This document shows, one piece after another, positions 57,454-64,000 of a stretch of 64,000 nucleotides of DNA (within the stretch, counting starts at the first letter, position 1; every line of letters starts with the position of its first letter). Under the pieces are notes generated by a model. It had not been told where the DNA came from and searched no databases. It saw nothing but the letters and a program-made list of their open reading frames with translations. The stretch covers positions 186,001-250,000 of the forward strand of contig NZ_JBFAPK010000004.1 in assembly GCF_040676675.1 (NCBI RefSeq), read 5' to 3'. The stretch comes from JBFAPK01 sp040676675 (lineage in GTDB: Bacteria; Actinomycetota; Actinomycetes; Mycobacteriales; Micromonosporaceae). The translations under genes were made by a program, and so were the position numbers.

Positions 57454-57504
57454 TTAACGGCGGAGGGCAACAAAAACGGCAAGGAAGCCGTTGCTCCTTG
57501 CCAT
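57454..57504 (-). CDS. Possible leader peptide of 16 residues
   Basis: Minus-strand frame ATG (57504) to TAA (57454) encodes MARSNGFLAVFVALRR. It overlaps the hairpin and T run at 57471-57502. GGAG lies directly before the ATG, too close for a good site. It would fit an attenuation leader for a gene on the minus strand, now replaced by the DinB remnant. Weak evidence. Confidence 0.25.
   Translation of the reverse strand: MARSNGFLAVFVALRR
57471..57502 (-). terminator. Minus-strand hairpin with T run
   Basis: Read on the minus strand, GGCAAGGA (57502-57495) pairs with TCCTTGCC (57485-57478) around a 9-nt loop and is followed by GTTTTTG (57477-57471). This is a classic intrinsic terminator or attenuator directed toward the DinB remnant. 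Confidence 0.65.
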
Positions 57505-57517
57505 CTCCAACGTATAG

Positions 57518-57552
57518 CACGCCCCGGGTCTTGCGGCAAGACCCGGGGCGTG
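57518..57552. promoter_or_regulatory. Rifamycin-associated element (RAE) upstream of rox
   Basis: The core GGGTCTTGCGGCAAGACCC (57526-57544) is a 19-bp palindrome with the CTTGCGGCAAG centre of the known RAE that precedes rifamycin-resistance genes in actinomycetes. It is extended to 17-bp arms (57518-57534, 57536-57552). A TATAGC -10-like box lies just upstream (57513-57518). The rox start is 74 bp downstream. Confidence 0.85.
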
Positions 57553-57626
57553 GCGCAGAATCGTCGGCCGAGGCCGGGCCCGCCGGGGGGCCAGGATTCC
57601 CGCCGGAGACACGAGTGGAGGGCTGT

Positions 57627-59054
57627 GTGATCGACGTGATCGTCGCCGGCGGTGGGCCGACCGGCATGATGCTGGCCAGCGAGTTGCGGCTGCACGACGT
57701 GCGCGTGCTCGTGCTGGAGCGGCAGGCCGAGCCGACCCGGCAGGTCCGCTCGCTCGGCCTGCACGTACGCAGCATCGAGATGATGGACCAGCGCGGACTG
57801 CTGGAGCGGTTCCTCGCGCACGGCAAGCCGTTCGTCCGAGCCGGCTACTTCGCCGCGATCGACAAGCCGTGGCCCGCCCGGCTGGACAGCGCGCACCCCT
57901 ACGTCCTCGGCATCCCGCAGCCGCGCACCGACCGGCTGCTGACCGAGCGCGCCACCGAACTCGGTGCCGAGATCCGGCGCGGCCGGGCGCTGGTCGGGCT
58001 GAGCCAGGACGAGCACGGGGTCACCGCCGAGCTGGCCGACGGTACGCGGCTGCGGTCGCGGTACCTCGTCGGCTGCGACGGTGGCCGCAGCACGGTCCGT
58101 AAGCTGCTCGGCGTCGGTTTTCCCGGCGAACCGGCCAGCATGGAGTGGCTGCTGGGCGAGATGGAGGTGACCGCGTCGCCGGAGACGCTCGCCGCCGTGG
58201 TGGCCGACGTACGCAGGACGCACAAGGGGTTCGGCGTCGGCCCCTCCGGGGACGGGCTGCACCGCGTCGTCGTGCCCGCCGCGGAGGTGGCCGAGAACCG
58301 TTCGGTCCCGCCGACCCTGGAGGAGATCAAACGGCAGCTGCGGGTGTTCGCCGGTACCGACTTCGGCGTGCACTCACCGCGCTGGCTGTCCCGCTTCGGC
58401 GACGCCACCCGGCTGGCCGAGCGCTACCGGGTCGGCCGGGTGCTGCTGGCCGGCGACGCGGCGCACGTCCACCCGCCGCTGGGCGGGCAGGGCCTCAACC
58501 TCGGCCTCCAGGACGCGTTCAACCTCGGTTGGAAGCTGGCCGCCCAGGTCGCCGGCTGGGCGCCGGAGGGGCTGCTGGACAGCTACCACACCGAGCGTCA
58601 CCCGGTCGCCGAGGACGTGCTCGACACCGTACGCGCGCAGAGCGAACTGATGTCCACCGCGCCGGGCCCGCGGGCGCTGCGGCGGCTGCTGTCGGAGCTG
58701 ATGGACTTCGAGGAGGTCAACCGGTACCTGATCGAGAAGGTCACCGGGATCGGGGTCCGCTACGACCTCGGCGCGGGCCACGACCTGCTCGGCCGGCGGA
58801 TGCGAGACGTGCGGCTGCGCCGGGGGCGCCTCTACGAGCTGACGCGCGGCGGCCGGGGACTGTTGCTCGACCAGACCGGCCGGCTCTCCGTCGCCGGCTG
58901 GGCGGACCGGGTCGACCACGTCGTCGACGTCAGCGAGGAGCTGGAGGTACCCGCGGCGCTGCTGCGTCCGGACGGCCACGTGGCCTGGGTCGGTCCCGAC
59001 CAGCGGGGGCTACGCGACCAGCTGACCAGGTGGTTCGGGGCCGCCCGCGGCTGA
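57627..59054 (+). CDS. rox: Rifampicin monooxygenase
   Basis: This 475-residue class A flavoprotein monooxygenase has VIVAGGGPTGMMLASELRLH (residues 4-23, FAD), LVGCDGGRSTVRKLLGVGFP (about 148-167, DG motif), and RVLLAGDAAHVHPPLGGQGL (about 270-289, GD motif). The C-terminal thioredoxin-like domain ends in PAALLRPDGHVAWVG. The whole chain follows Rox/RIFMO closely, for example TDFGVHSPRWLSRFGDATR. These enzymes hydroxylate rifamycins and linearise the ansa ring. GTG start at 57627. The RAE in front supports rifamycin-inducible expression. Confidence 0.92.
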   Translation: MIDVIVAGGGPTGMMLASELRLHDVRVLVLERQAEPTRQVRSLGLHVRSIEMMDQRGLLERFLAHGKPFVRAGYFAAIDKPWPARLDSAHPYVLGIPQPRTDRLLTERATELGAEIRRGRALVGLSQDEHGVTAELADGTRLRSRYLVGCDGGRSTVRKLLGVGFPGEPASMEWLLGEMEVTASPETLAAVVADVRRTHKGFGVGPSGDGLHRVVVPAAEVAENRSVPPTLEEIKRQLRVFAGTDFGVHSPRWLSRFGDATRLAERYRVGRVLLAGDAAHVHPPLGGQGLNLGLQDAFNLGWKLAAQVAGWAPEGLLDSYHTERHPVAEDVLDTVRAQSELMSTAPGPRALRRLLSELMDFEEVNRYLIEKVTGIGVRYDLGAGHDLLGRRMRDVRLRRGRLYELTRGGRGLLLDQTGRLSVAGWADRVDHVVDVSEELEVPAALLRPDGHVAWVGPDQRGLRDQLTRWFGAARG

Positions 59055-59136
59055 GCGCGCGGTCGCGGCCCCCGGGACCGCGCCGCCGGCCCGGCGCGCG
59101 CCGCACTGGCGGGGCACCGGCGACCCGGCCGGCCGC

Positions 59137-60126
59137 TCAGCCGCCGGTCGGGCCGCCGGCCAGTTGGTCGCCGAGCGGGCTGCGGCGGTACAGCACGTGC
59201 CGGCCGTCGCGGGTGCGGGTGACCAGTCCGGTCGCGTGCAGCACCCGCAGGTGCTGGGAGACGGCGCTGGGTGTGACCGCGAGCCGGCGGGCGACCTCCA
59301 CGGTCGCCAGCGGCTCGTCGAGCAGCCCGAGCAGGCGCGCCCGGGGCGCGCCGAGCAGCGACGTGAGCGCGCCCGCGTCGGGCGCCGGCGGCGGCGCCCA
59401 CAGGGTCGCCACCCCACGGCAGGGGTACGCCAGCAGCGGCGGTTCGTCCGGGCTGACCGGCGGGGCGGGCTTGTGGGCGAAGACGGAGGGCACCAGCAGC
59501 AGACCGCGTCCGGACGCCGCGACACGGTGCCTGCCGATCATCTTGTCGATGTGCAGCACGCCGTCGTCCCAGCGCAGGTTGCGGTGCATGTCGGCGAAGA
59601 GCAGCCGCGCGCCGCCGACGGCCAGTTGCCGGGCCCGGTAGGTCATGTCGGCCTCCAGCAGCAGCCGCAGCCGTGGCCAGGTCGGTCGGATGGCGATCTC
59701 CCAGTAGCGGTGCAGCAGGTCGCAGATGGTCTCGCGGAGTTCGGCGACCGCCGTGTCGCCGGCCGCGGTGACGTCCCGCAGCACGTCGGGGAGGCGACCG
59801 CGTACGTACACCGCGAGCAGGTCCCGGCGTACGACGTCGGCGGGGGTGCGGCGTACGGCGGCCAGTTCGTCCTCGAACGTCGCGGCGAAGCTCGCCGGTC
59901 GGGGGGTGAGGAAGTCCGGTATGCCCCGGTCCGGCCCGACCAGGGCGAGTAGCAGTTCGGTGTCGAGCGCGTCGAGCCCGCCGAGCACGGACCGGCGCCA
60001 CGGCAGGTGCAGCGCGTACAGGCCGGGTTCGCGCAGCACCCGCAGGCTGAGCACGGTCTCGTGGATCGGGGAGATCGCGAACCGGGTGTCGGCCAGGTCC
60101 TCGACGCCGAGCGCAAAGCTGATCAT
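59137..60126 (-). CDS. DUF5937/ArsR-type transcriptional regulator
   Basis: The 329-residue protein has the same architecture as the regulators at 13300 and 49473: an N-terminal DUF5937 region (LRVLREPGLYALHLPWRRSV; GLLLVPSVFAHKPAP) and a C-terminal winged helix (about 255-315; LLGLLDEPLATVEVARRLAV, then TPSAVSQHLRVLHATGLVTR). The ATG at 60126 is 166 bp from the GTG of the divergent MFS gene. It is closest to the copy at 13300 in length. Confidence 0.85.
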   Translation of the reverse strand: MISFALGVEDLADTRFAISPIHETVLSLRVLREPGLYALHLPWRRSVLGGLDALDTELLLALVGPDRGIPDFLTPRPASFAATFEDELAAVRRTPADVVRRDLLAVYVRGRLPDVLRDVTAAGDTAVAELRETICDLLHRYWEIAIRPTWPRLRLLLEADMTYRARQLAVGGARLLFADMHRNLRWDDGVLHIDKMIGRHRVAASGRGLLLVPSVFAHKPAPPVSPDEPPLLAYPCRGVATLWAPPPAPDAGALTSLLGAPRARLLGLLDEPLATVEVARRLAVTPSAVSQHLRVLHATGLVTRTRDGRHVLYRRSPLGDQLAGGPTGG

Positions 60127-60182
60127 TTAGCCGTACGCTACATCGTTTTGGTGGTGCCGCCGCATGCCGTGGACTTCCCGGC

Positions 60183-60296
60183 ATGACAACCACGGGCAAC
60201 ACCACACCGCCCCGGTCCGGTACGGCGATCGTCGCCGGCCGGACCGCGGTGCCGGCGGCCGTGCCGGCGACCCCGGCGCGGGGGTGGCCGGCGTGA
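60183..60296 (+). other. Short frame that looks like a displaced N-terminus of the MFS protein
   Basis: The ATG at 60183 opens 37 codons rich in Thr, Pro and Ala, starting MTTTGNTTPPRSGTAIV and ending ARGWPA. The TGA overlaps the GTG of the MFS frame. Such a low-complexity tail is typical of the cytoplasmic N-terminus of these transporters. Either a one-base shift has split the gene, or the short frame is a translated leader. Confidence 0.4.
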
Positions 60297-61492
60297 GCCG
60301 CCGGATGCTGGTACTCCTGGCGGTCACCTGCGGGGTGGCCGTCGGCAACGTCTACTTCCCGCAGGCGGTCGGCCCGCTGGTCGCCTCCGGCCTGCGCGTC
60401 GACCCCGACTCGGCCGCCCTGGTGGTGACCGCGGTGCAGTTCGGCTACGCGGCCGGCGTGTTCCTGCTGGTACCACTCGGCGATCGATTGTCGCACCGGC
60501 CGCTGGTGGTCACCCTGCTCGGCCTCACCGGGTCGGCGCTGCTCGCCGCGGGCGTCGCGCCGGCGCTGCCGCCGCTGGTCGGCGCGAGCGCCCTGGTCGG
60601 CGTCACCACCGTGGTCGCGCCGATCATCGGGCCGATGGCGGCCGGGCTGGTCGCCGACGACCGGCGCGGGATGGTCAGCGGGGCGCTGCTCAGCGGCTCG
60701 ATCGGCGGCATGCTGCTGTCCCGTACCGCCGCCGGGGCGCTCGGCCAGTGGTGGGGGTGGCGCGCCCCGTACCTGGTCGCGGCGGGGTCGGTGTTGCTCA
60801 TCGCGGTCGTCCTGGCCCGCGTACTGCCGGCGACCCGGCCGCCGTCCGGGCAGCGGTACCCGGCGCTGCTGGGCCGGTCGCTGCGGCTGCTGGCCAGCGA
60901 ACCCGAGCTGCGCCGCTCCTGCCTTTACCAGGCGGCCGTCTTCGCCGGTTTCTCGGCGGTCTGGACCGGGGTGGCGCTGCTGCTGACCGGGCCGGCGTAC
61001 GGCCTGGGCGCCCCGGCGGTCGGGGCGCTCGCCCTGGTCAACGCGGCAACGATGGTCTGCACCCCGATCGCCGGGCGGCAGGTGGACCGCTGGGGCAGCG
61101 ACGCGGTCAACCTCGTCTGCCTGTTCGGGGTGCTCGCCTCGGCGGTCGTGCTCGCCTTCGGCGCTTTCGGCGGGGCACCGGGCCTGGTCGCCCTGGTGCT
61201 GGGCACGTTGCTGCTGGACGTGGGCATGCAGTCGGGCATGGTGGCCAACCAGGTGCGGATCTACTCGCTGCGTCCGGACGCCCGTAGCCGGCTCAACACC
61301 GCCTACATGACCTGCGCCTACCTCGGCGGCAGCGCGGGTTCCTGGCTCGGCGTGCGCGCCTGGGCGCACTTCGGCTGGTCGGGGGTGTGCGCCCTGCTCG
61401 GGTCGCTCGCCGTGGTGGCGCTGGCGCGGCACCTGGCCTGGACCCGGGCCGCCCGACGGGCGCCGGCCGCGCTCGCCGCCCCGCCGACCTGA
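60293..61492 (+). CDS. MFS transporter
   Basis: The 399-residue membrane protein has 12 predicted helices. It starts VSRRMLVLLAVTCGVAVGNV and has the loop 2-3 motif LLVPLGDRLSHRPLVV and the central loop with ARVLPATRPPSGQRYP. It is of the drug/arabinose-exporter type (DHA1). GTG at 60293 is adopted; the ATG four codons later is possible, and the adjacent out-of-frame ORF suggests that the true N-terminus may have been lost. It is divergent from the DUF5937 regulator gene. Confidence 0.85.
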   Translation: MSRRMLVLLAVTCGVAVGNVYFPQAVGPLVASGLRVDPDSAALVVTAVQFGYAAGVFLLVPLGDRLSHRPLVVTLLGLTGSALLAAGVAPALPPLVGASALVGVTTVVAPIIGPMAAGLVADDRRGMVSGALLSGSIGGMLLSRTAAGALGQWWGWRAPYLVAAGSVLLIAVVLARVLPATRPPSGQRYPALLGRSLRLLASEPELRRSCLYQAAVFAGFSAVWTGVALLLTGPAYGLGAPAVGALALVNAATMVCTPIAGRQVDRWGSDAVNLVCLFGVLASAVVLAFGAFGGAPGLVALVLGTLLLDVGMQSGMVANQVRIYSLRPDARSRLNTAYMTCAYLGGSAGSWLGVRAWAHFGWSGVCALLGSLAVVALARHLAWTRAARRAPAALAAPPT

Positions 61493-61599
61493 CCGGCGAC
61501 GGGTCCGGACGGCCCGGGGTCCGGCCACGGGCGGGTCGGCGGGCGCCCGCGGGAAAAATGGGAGGCATCCGGGCGGGCCGACGGTGGACCATCCTGGCC

Positions 61600-62532
61600 A
61601 TGCACCGCATCAGGTCGCCCCGGGTCGAGGACGCCGCCGCGATCCACGAACTCATCCGCGCGTATGAGACCGAGGTGCTCGGCGCACCGGACATGACGGT
61701 GCAGGACGTCGCCGACGAGCTGAGCGAACCCGGTTTCGACCCGGACCGCGACGGCTGGCTGGCGTACGACGACGCGGACGGGCGGATCGACGCCACGTCG
61801 TGGGCGTACCGCAACGGCGACAGCGACCTGGTGGACGTCGAGGTGATCGTCCGACCCGGTGTGGCGGGGTTGGCCGAGCGGCTCTGGCCGCTGGTGCTCG
61901 GGCGCGCCCGTGAGCTGGGCGCCGAGCGCGGCCACGAGGCGGTCACGCTGCATCTCGGCATCCACGCGACGGACCGGGCCAAGCGGGCGATGGCGCGGGA
62001 GCGGGGGTTCGCGCCGGGTACCAGCTTCCACCGGATGCGCATCGACCACGAGCCTCCGGTCGAGGCACCCGTCGCCCCCGCCCGCGTCACGTTGCACACC
62101 GGCGAGCGCGACGAGGTACGCCGCGAGGCGCACCTGGTCCACCAGCGCGGGTTCGCGGCGCACTTCGGTTTCGTACCGGTCGACTACGACCTGTGGTACG
62201 CGCGCCGGCAGGCGCACCGCGCCACCGACTGGAGCCAGCTCACCCTGGCCCGGCTCGACGGCCGCCCGGCGGGCGTGGTGATCGGCAGCAACCAGTTCCT
62301 GCCCGACGAGGACTGCGGCTACGTCGCCACGCTCGCGGTGCTGCCGGAGTTCCGGGGCGCGGGGCTGGGCCGGTTCCTGCTGCGACACGCGTTCGCCGCC
62401 GACGCCGCGCGGGGCCGCAGGGGCACGATCCTGCACGTCGACGCGGAGAACACCACCCCGGCGCTGGGGCTGTACGAGTCGTCGGGGATGCGCCGGGTGA
62501 TGGCGATCGAGGTGTGGCGCCGACGGCTGTGA
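61600..62532 (+). CDS. GNAT acetyltransferase with two GNAT folds
   Basis: The 310-residue protein starts HRIRSPRVEDAAAIHELIRA (first GNAT unit, about 1-145, no clear acetyl-CoA P-loop) and continues with a second unit (about 160-310) with the acetyl-CoA site LAVLPEFRGAGLGRFLLRHA (about 246-265) and LHVDAENTTPALGLYESSGM (about 280-299). It is like MshD in organisation, but I do not see enough to call it mycothiol synthase. The substrate is unknown. The ATG at 61600 is followed directly by the fold. Confidence 0.85.
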   Translation: MHRIRSPRVEDAAAIHELIRAYETEVLGAPDMTVQDVADELSEPGFDPDRDGWLAYDDADGRIDATSWAYRNGDSDLVDVEVIVRPGVAGLAERLWPLVLGRARELGAERGHEAVTLHLGIHATDRAKRAMARERGFAPGTSFHRMRIDHEPPVEAPVAPARVTLHTGERDEVRREAHLVHQRGFAAHFGFVPVDYDLWYARRQAHRATDWSQLTLARLDGRPAGVVIGSNQFLPDEDCGYVATLAVLPEFRGAGLGRFLLRHAFAADAARGRRGTILHVDAENTTPALGLYESSGMRRVMAIEVWRRRL

Positions 62533-62565
62533 CCCGCACACCCAGCCCCGGCCGGGGTGTGCGGG

Positions 62566-63303
62566 TCAGGCCACCGCGGATGCCCGCCGGTGCGGCGGTT
62601 CGGTCCGGTCGGGTGGCTCGATGCCCAGGTGCCGGGCCAGCGCCGCGCGGCCCGCGTCGGTGACCTTCACGGCGCGGCCGCTGCCCACGCGGATGATCCA
62701 CCCGGCGGTGAAGGCGTGCCGGCACAGCGCCGCGCCGACGGCGCCGGCCAGGTGCGGGCGGCGCTCGGTCCAGTCGAGGCAGGAGCGCAGCACGGGCCGG
62801 CGACCGCCGGCGGGCACGGCGATGCCGAGCTCGGCCAGCCAGGCGTCGCCGTCGGCCGTGAGCGCCAACCCGCGGTCCCAGGCGAGCATGCCCCTGCGGG
62901 TCATCGCGTCGGTCATGGCGACCGCGACCGTACCGGCCAGGTGGTCGTAGCAGGTGCGGGCGTACGCGAGCGCGTGCCGACGGTGCGCGGCGGACAGCGA
63001 CGTCACCGGCGTGGGCCGCGGACCCGCGGCGGCCGTCACGGCCTCGATCAGCGCGGCCGTCTCGGGGTCGGCGAGTCGCAGGTAGCGGTGGCGGCCCTGC
63101 CGGTGCTGGGCGAGCAGTCCACCGGCGACCAGCCGGTCGGCGTGCTCGCTGGCCGTGGAGACCGCGACCCGCGCGTGGCGGGCCAGCTCGCCGACGGTCC
63201 AGGCCCGCCCGTCCAGCAGCGCGAGGCAGAACGCCGCCCGGGTACGGTCGGCCAGCAGCGCCGCCCACGACGCCAACGCCAGGCCGTTGCCCTCGGTGTC
63301 CAT
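62566..63303 (-). CDS. ArsR family winged-helix regulator
   Basis: The 245-residue protein has an N-terminal HTH (about 12-75): WAALLADRTRAAFCLALLDG, then ELARHARVAVSTASEHADRL, with a wing in AQHRQGRHRYLRLADPETA. The longer C-terminal region (about 100-225) is helical and includes several Arg and His. The ATG at 63303 is used; a start 12 bp further up is possible. It is divergent from the flavin reductase-like gene at 63371, with a 20-bp palindrome between. Confidence 0.85.
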   Translation of the reverse strand: MDTEGNGLALASWAALLADRTRAAFCLALLDGRAWTVGELARHARVAVSTASEHADRLVAGGLLAQHRQGRHRYLRLADPETAALIEAVTAAAGPRPTPVTSLSAAHRRHALAYARTCYDHLAGTVAVAMTDAMTRRGMLAWDRGLALTADGDAWLAELGIAVPAGGRRPVLRSCLDWTERRPHLAGAVGAALCRHAFTAGWIIRVGSGRAVKVTDAGRAALARHLGIEPPDRTEPPHRRASAVA

Positions 63304-63326
63304 GCCTCCGAGCATGCCGCACGATC

Positions 63327-63346
63327 GCTTCGGCGCGCGCCGAAGC
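63327..63346. promoter_or_regulatory. 20-bp operator palindrome between ArsR and flavin reductase-like genes
   Basis: GCTTCGGCGCGCGCCGAAGC is a perfect palindrome centred between the starts at 63303 and 63371, positioned for ArsR repression of both. Confidence 0.75.
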
Positions 63347-63370
63347 ATCCCCGCCGTACGGTCGGCGGCC

Positions 63371-64000
63371 ATGAGCACGCCCGACGACACGCACCTGACG
63401 ATCACCCCGAAGATCCTGTACTTCGGTACCCCGGTGGTGCTGTTGAGTACCGAGAACGACGACGGGACGCCGAACCTCGCCCCGATCTCCTCGGCCTGGG
63501 CGCTGGGTCAGGCCGTCGTCCTCGGGATCGGCGCGGGTGGCCAGAGCGCGCACAACCTCGCGTCCCGTCCCGACATGGTGATCAACCTGCCGGCGGCGTA
63601 CCAGTGGGAGTCGGTCGAGCGCCTCGCGCCGCTGACCGGCCGCCATCCGGTACCGGCCCACAAGCGCGACCGGTTCCGGTACGAACCGGCGAAGTTCGCG
63701 GCCGCCGGGCTGCGGCCGCAGCCGTCCGAGCGGGTACGGCCGCCGCGCGTGGCCGACTGCCCGTTGCAGTTGGAGGCCCGGTCCCGGCAACTGCGGGCCG
63801 GCGCCGGCGGCGAGTTCCTCATCGTCGAGGCGCAGGTCCTGGCCGTACACGCCGACGCCCGGATCGTCGTACCGGGAACGGACCACGTCGACCCGACCGC
63901 CTGGCAGCCGTTGATCTACAACTTCCGGCACTACTTCGGCCTCGGCGCCCAACTCGGGCACAGCTTCCGCTCGGAGACCCCGTACGCCGGGCTGACCGTG
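63371..64000 (+). CDS. Flavin reductase-like domain protein (3' end outside window)
   Basis: The frame opens at ATG 63371 and runs to the last base, giving 210 residues. STENDDGTPNLAPISSAWAL (about 26-45), LGIGAGGQSAHNLASRPDMV (about 52-71) and INLPAAYQWESVERL match the split-barrel flavin reductase / DIM6-NTAB-type family, which binds FMN and reduces it or uses it on a substrate. It is regulated probably by the divergent ArsR protein. Only a C-terminal tail may be missing, since family members are about 200-240 residues. Confidence 0.82.
   Translation, partial: MSTPDDTHLTITPKILYFGTPVVLLSTENDDGTPNLAPISSAWALGQAVVLGIGAGGQSAHNLASRPDMVINLPAAYQWESVERLAPLTGRHPVPAHKRDRFRYEPAKFAAAGLRPQPSERVRPPRVADCPLQLEARSRQLRAGAGGEFLIVEAQVLAVHADARIVVPGTDHVDPTAWQPLIYNFRHYFGLGAQLGHSFRSETPYAGLTV

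Noticed and set aside
57192..58373. Long minus-strand frame across the rox start as an extended DinB gene
   Set aside because: The part beyond 57413 is antisense to rox and the RAE region and carries no DinB sequence.
1..64000. tRNA, rRNA, CRISPR array, insertion sequence or prophage
   Set aside because: No cloverleaf-like sequence, regularly spaced repeats, transposase/integrase motifs or phage structural genes were seen in either strand.

Overview
The window is high-GC actinobacterial DNA, most like Micromonospora or another Micromonosporaceae. The grounds are GC-rich third codon positions, frequent GTG starts, start/stop overlaps of the ATGA or GTGA type, an RbpA homologue, separate Lnt and polyprenol-phosphomannose synthase genes, and dense one-component regulators. 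I see no tRNA, rRNA, CRISPR array, transposase or phage gene. About 67 genes, including remnants, are supported.

Layout. 1-4.9 kb: end of a TldD/PmbA protease gene, a secreted M28 peptidase, a DinB-like protein, a methyltransferase and a MalY-type C-S lyase. 4.9-7.7 kb: the most interesting locus. A cytochrome P450 gene (minus) and an aspartyl/asparaginyl beta-hydroxylase gene (plus) flank a 569-bp intergenic region that holds an 18-bp open reading frame with a good ribosome-binding site. It encodes Met-Arg-His-Tyr-Tyr. This resembles the pentapeptide precursors of biarylitide-type minimal RiPPs (MRYxH cross-linked by a P450), but with the His and Tyr ends of the core exchanged. 7.8-15.9 kb: an AHSA1 protein with its regulator, an M24 peptidase/acyl-CoA dehydrogenase pair, an MFS exporter with a divergent DUF5937-type regulator, an Lrp regulator, a histidine phosphatase and CsbD.

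15.9-24.4 kb is a lysine (beta-lysine) catabolic locus: radical-SAM lysine 2,3-aminomutase divergent from an operon of 3,5-diaminohexanoate dehydrogenase, a YtcJ-like amidohydrolase, B12-dependent lysine 5,6-aminomutase alpha and beta subunits, a 3-aminobutyryl-CoA ammonia-lyase-like hotdog protein and a MutL-type reactivating ATPase. The cleavage enzyme Kce is not here. 25-28.2 kb: lipoprotein N-acyltransferase, polyprenol-phosphate mannosyltransferase and FxsA (cell envelope). 28.2-31.9 kb: a LysR-controlled oxidoreductase/hydrolase operon ending in a frameshifted SDR. 32-36 kb: RbpA with a SigR-like promoter, a zinc-finger/coiled-coil protein, and an erythromycin-esterase-like enzyme divergent from a double-MerR regulator.

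36.2-57 kb consists mostly of small regulator-plus-target pairs: WYL, XRE-cupin, TetR, LysR/LysE, two YCII/ECF sigma modules in tandem, Lrp, a second DUF5937/MFS pair, TetR with an extra C-terminal HTH, XRE/SDR and MarR/epoxide hydrolase. Many have a clear palindromic operator in the divergent gap. 57-64 kb: a rifampicin monooxygenase (rox) with a textbook rifamycin-associated element upstream, a third DUF5937/MFS pair, a double-GNAT acetyltransferase, an ArsR regulator and the start of a flavin reductase-like gene that runs off the end.

Regulatory logic. In most accessory pairs the regulator is divergent from, or directly upstream of, its probable target. Convergent gaps usually hold GC-rich perfect hairpins that probably terminate both genes.
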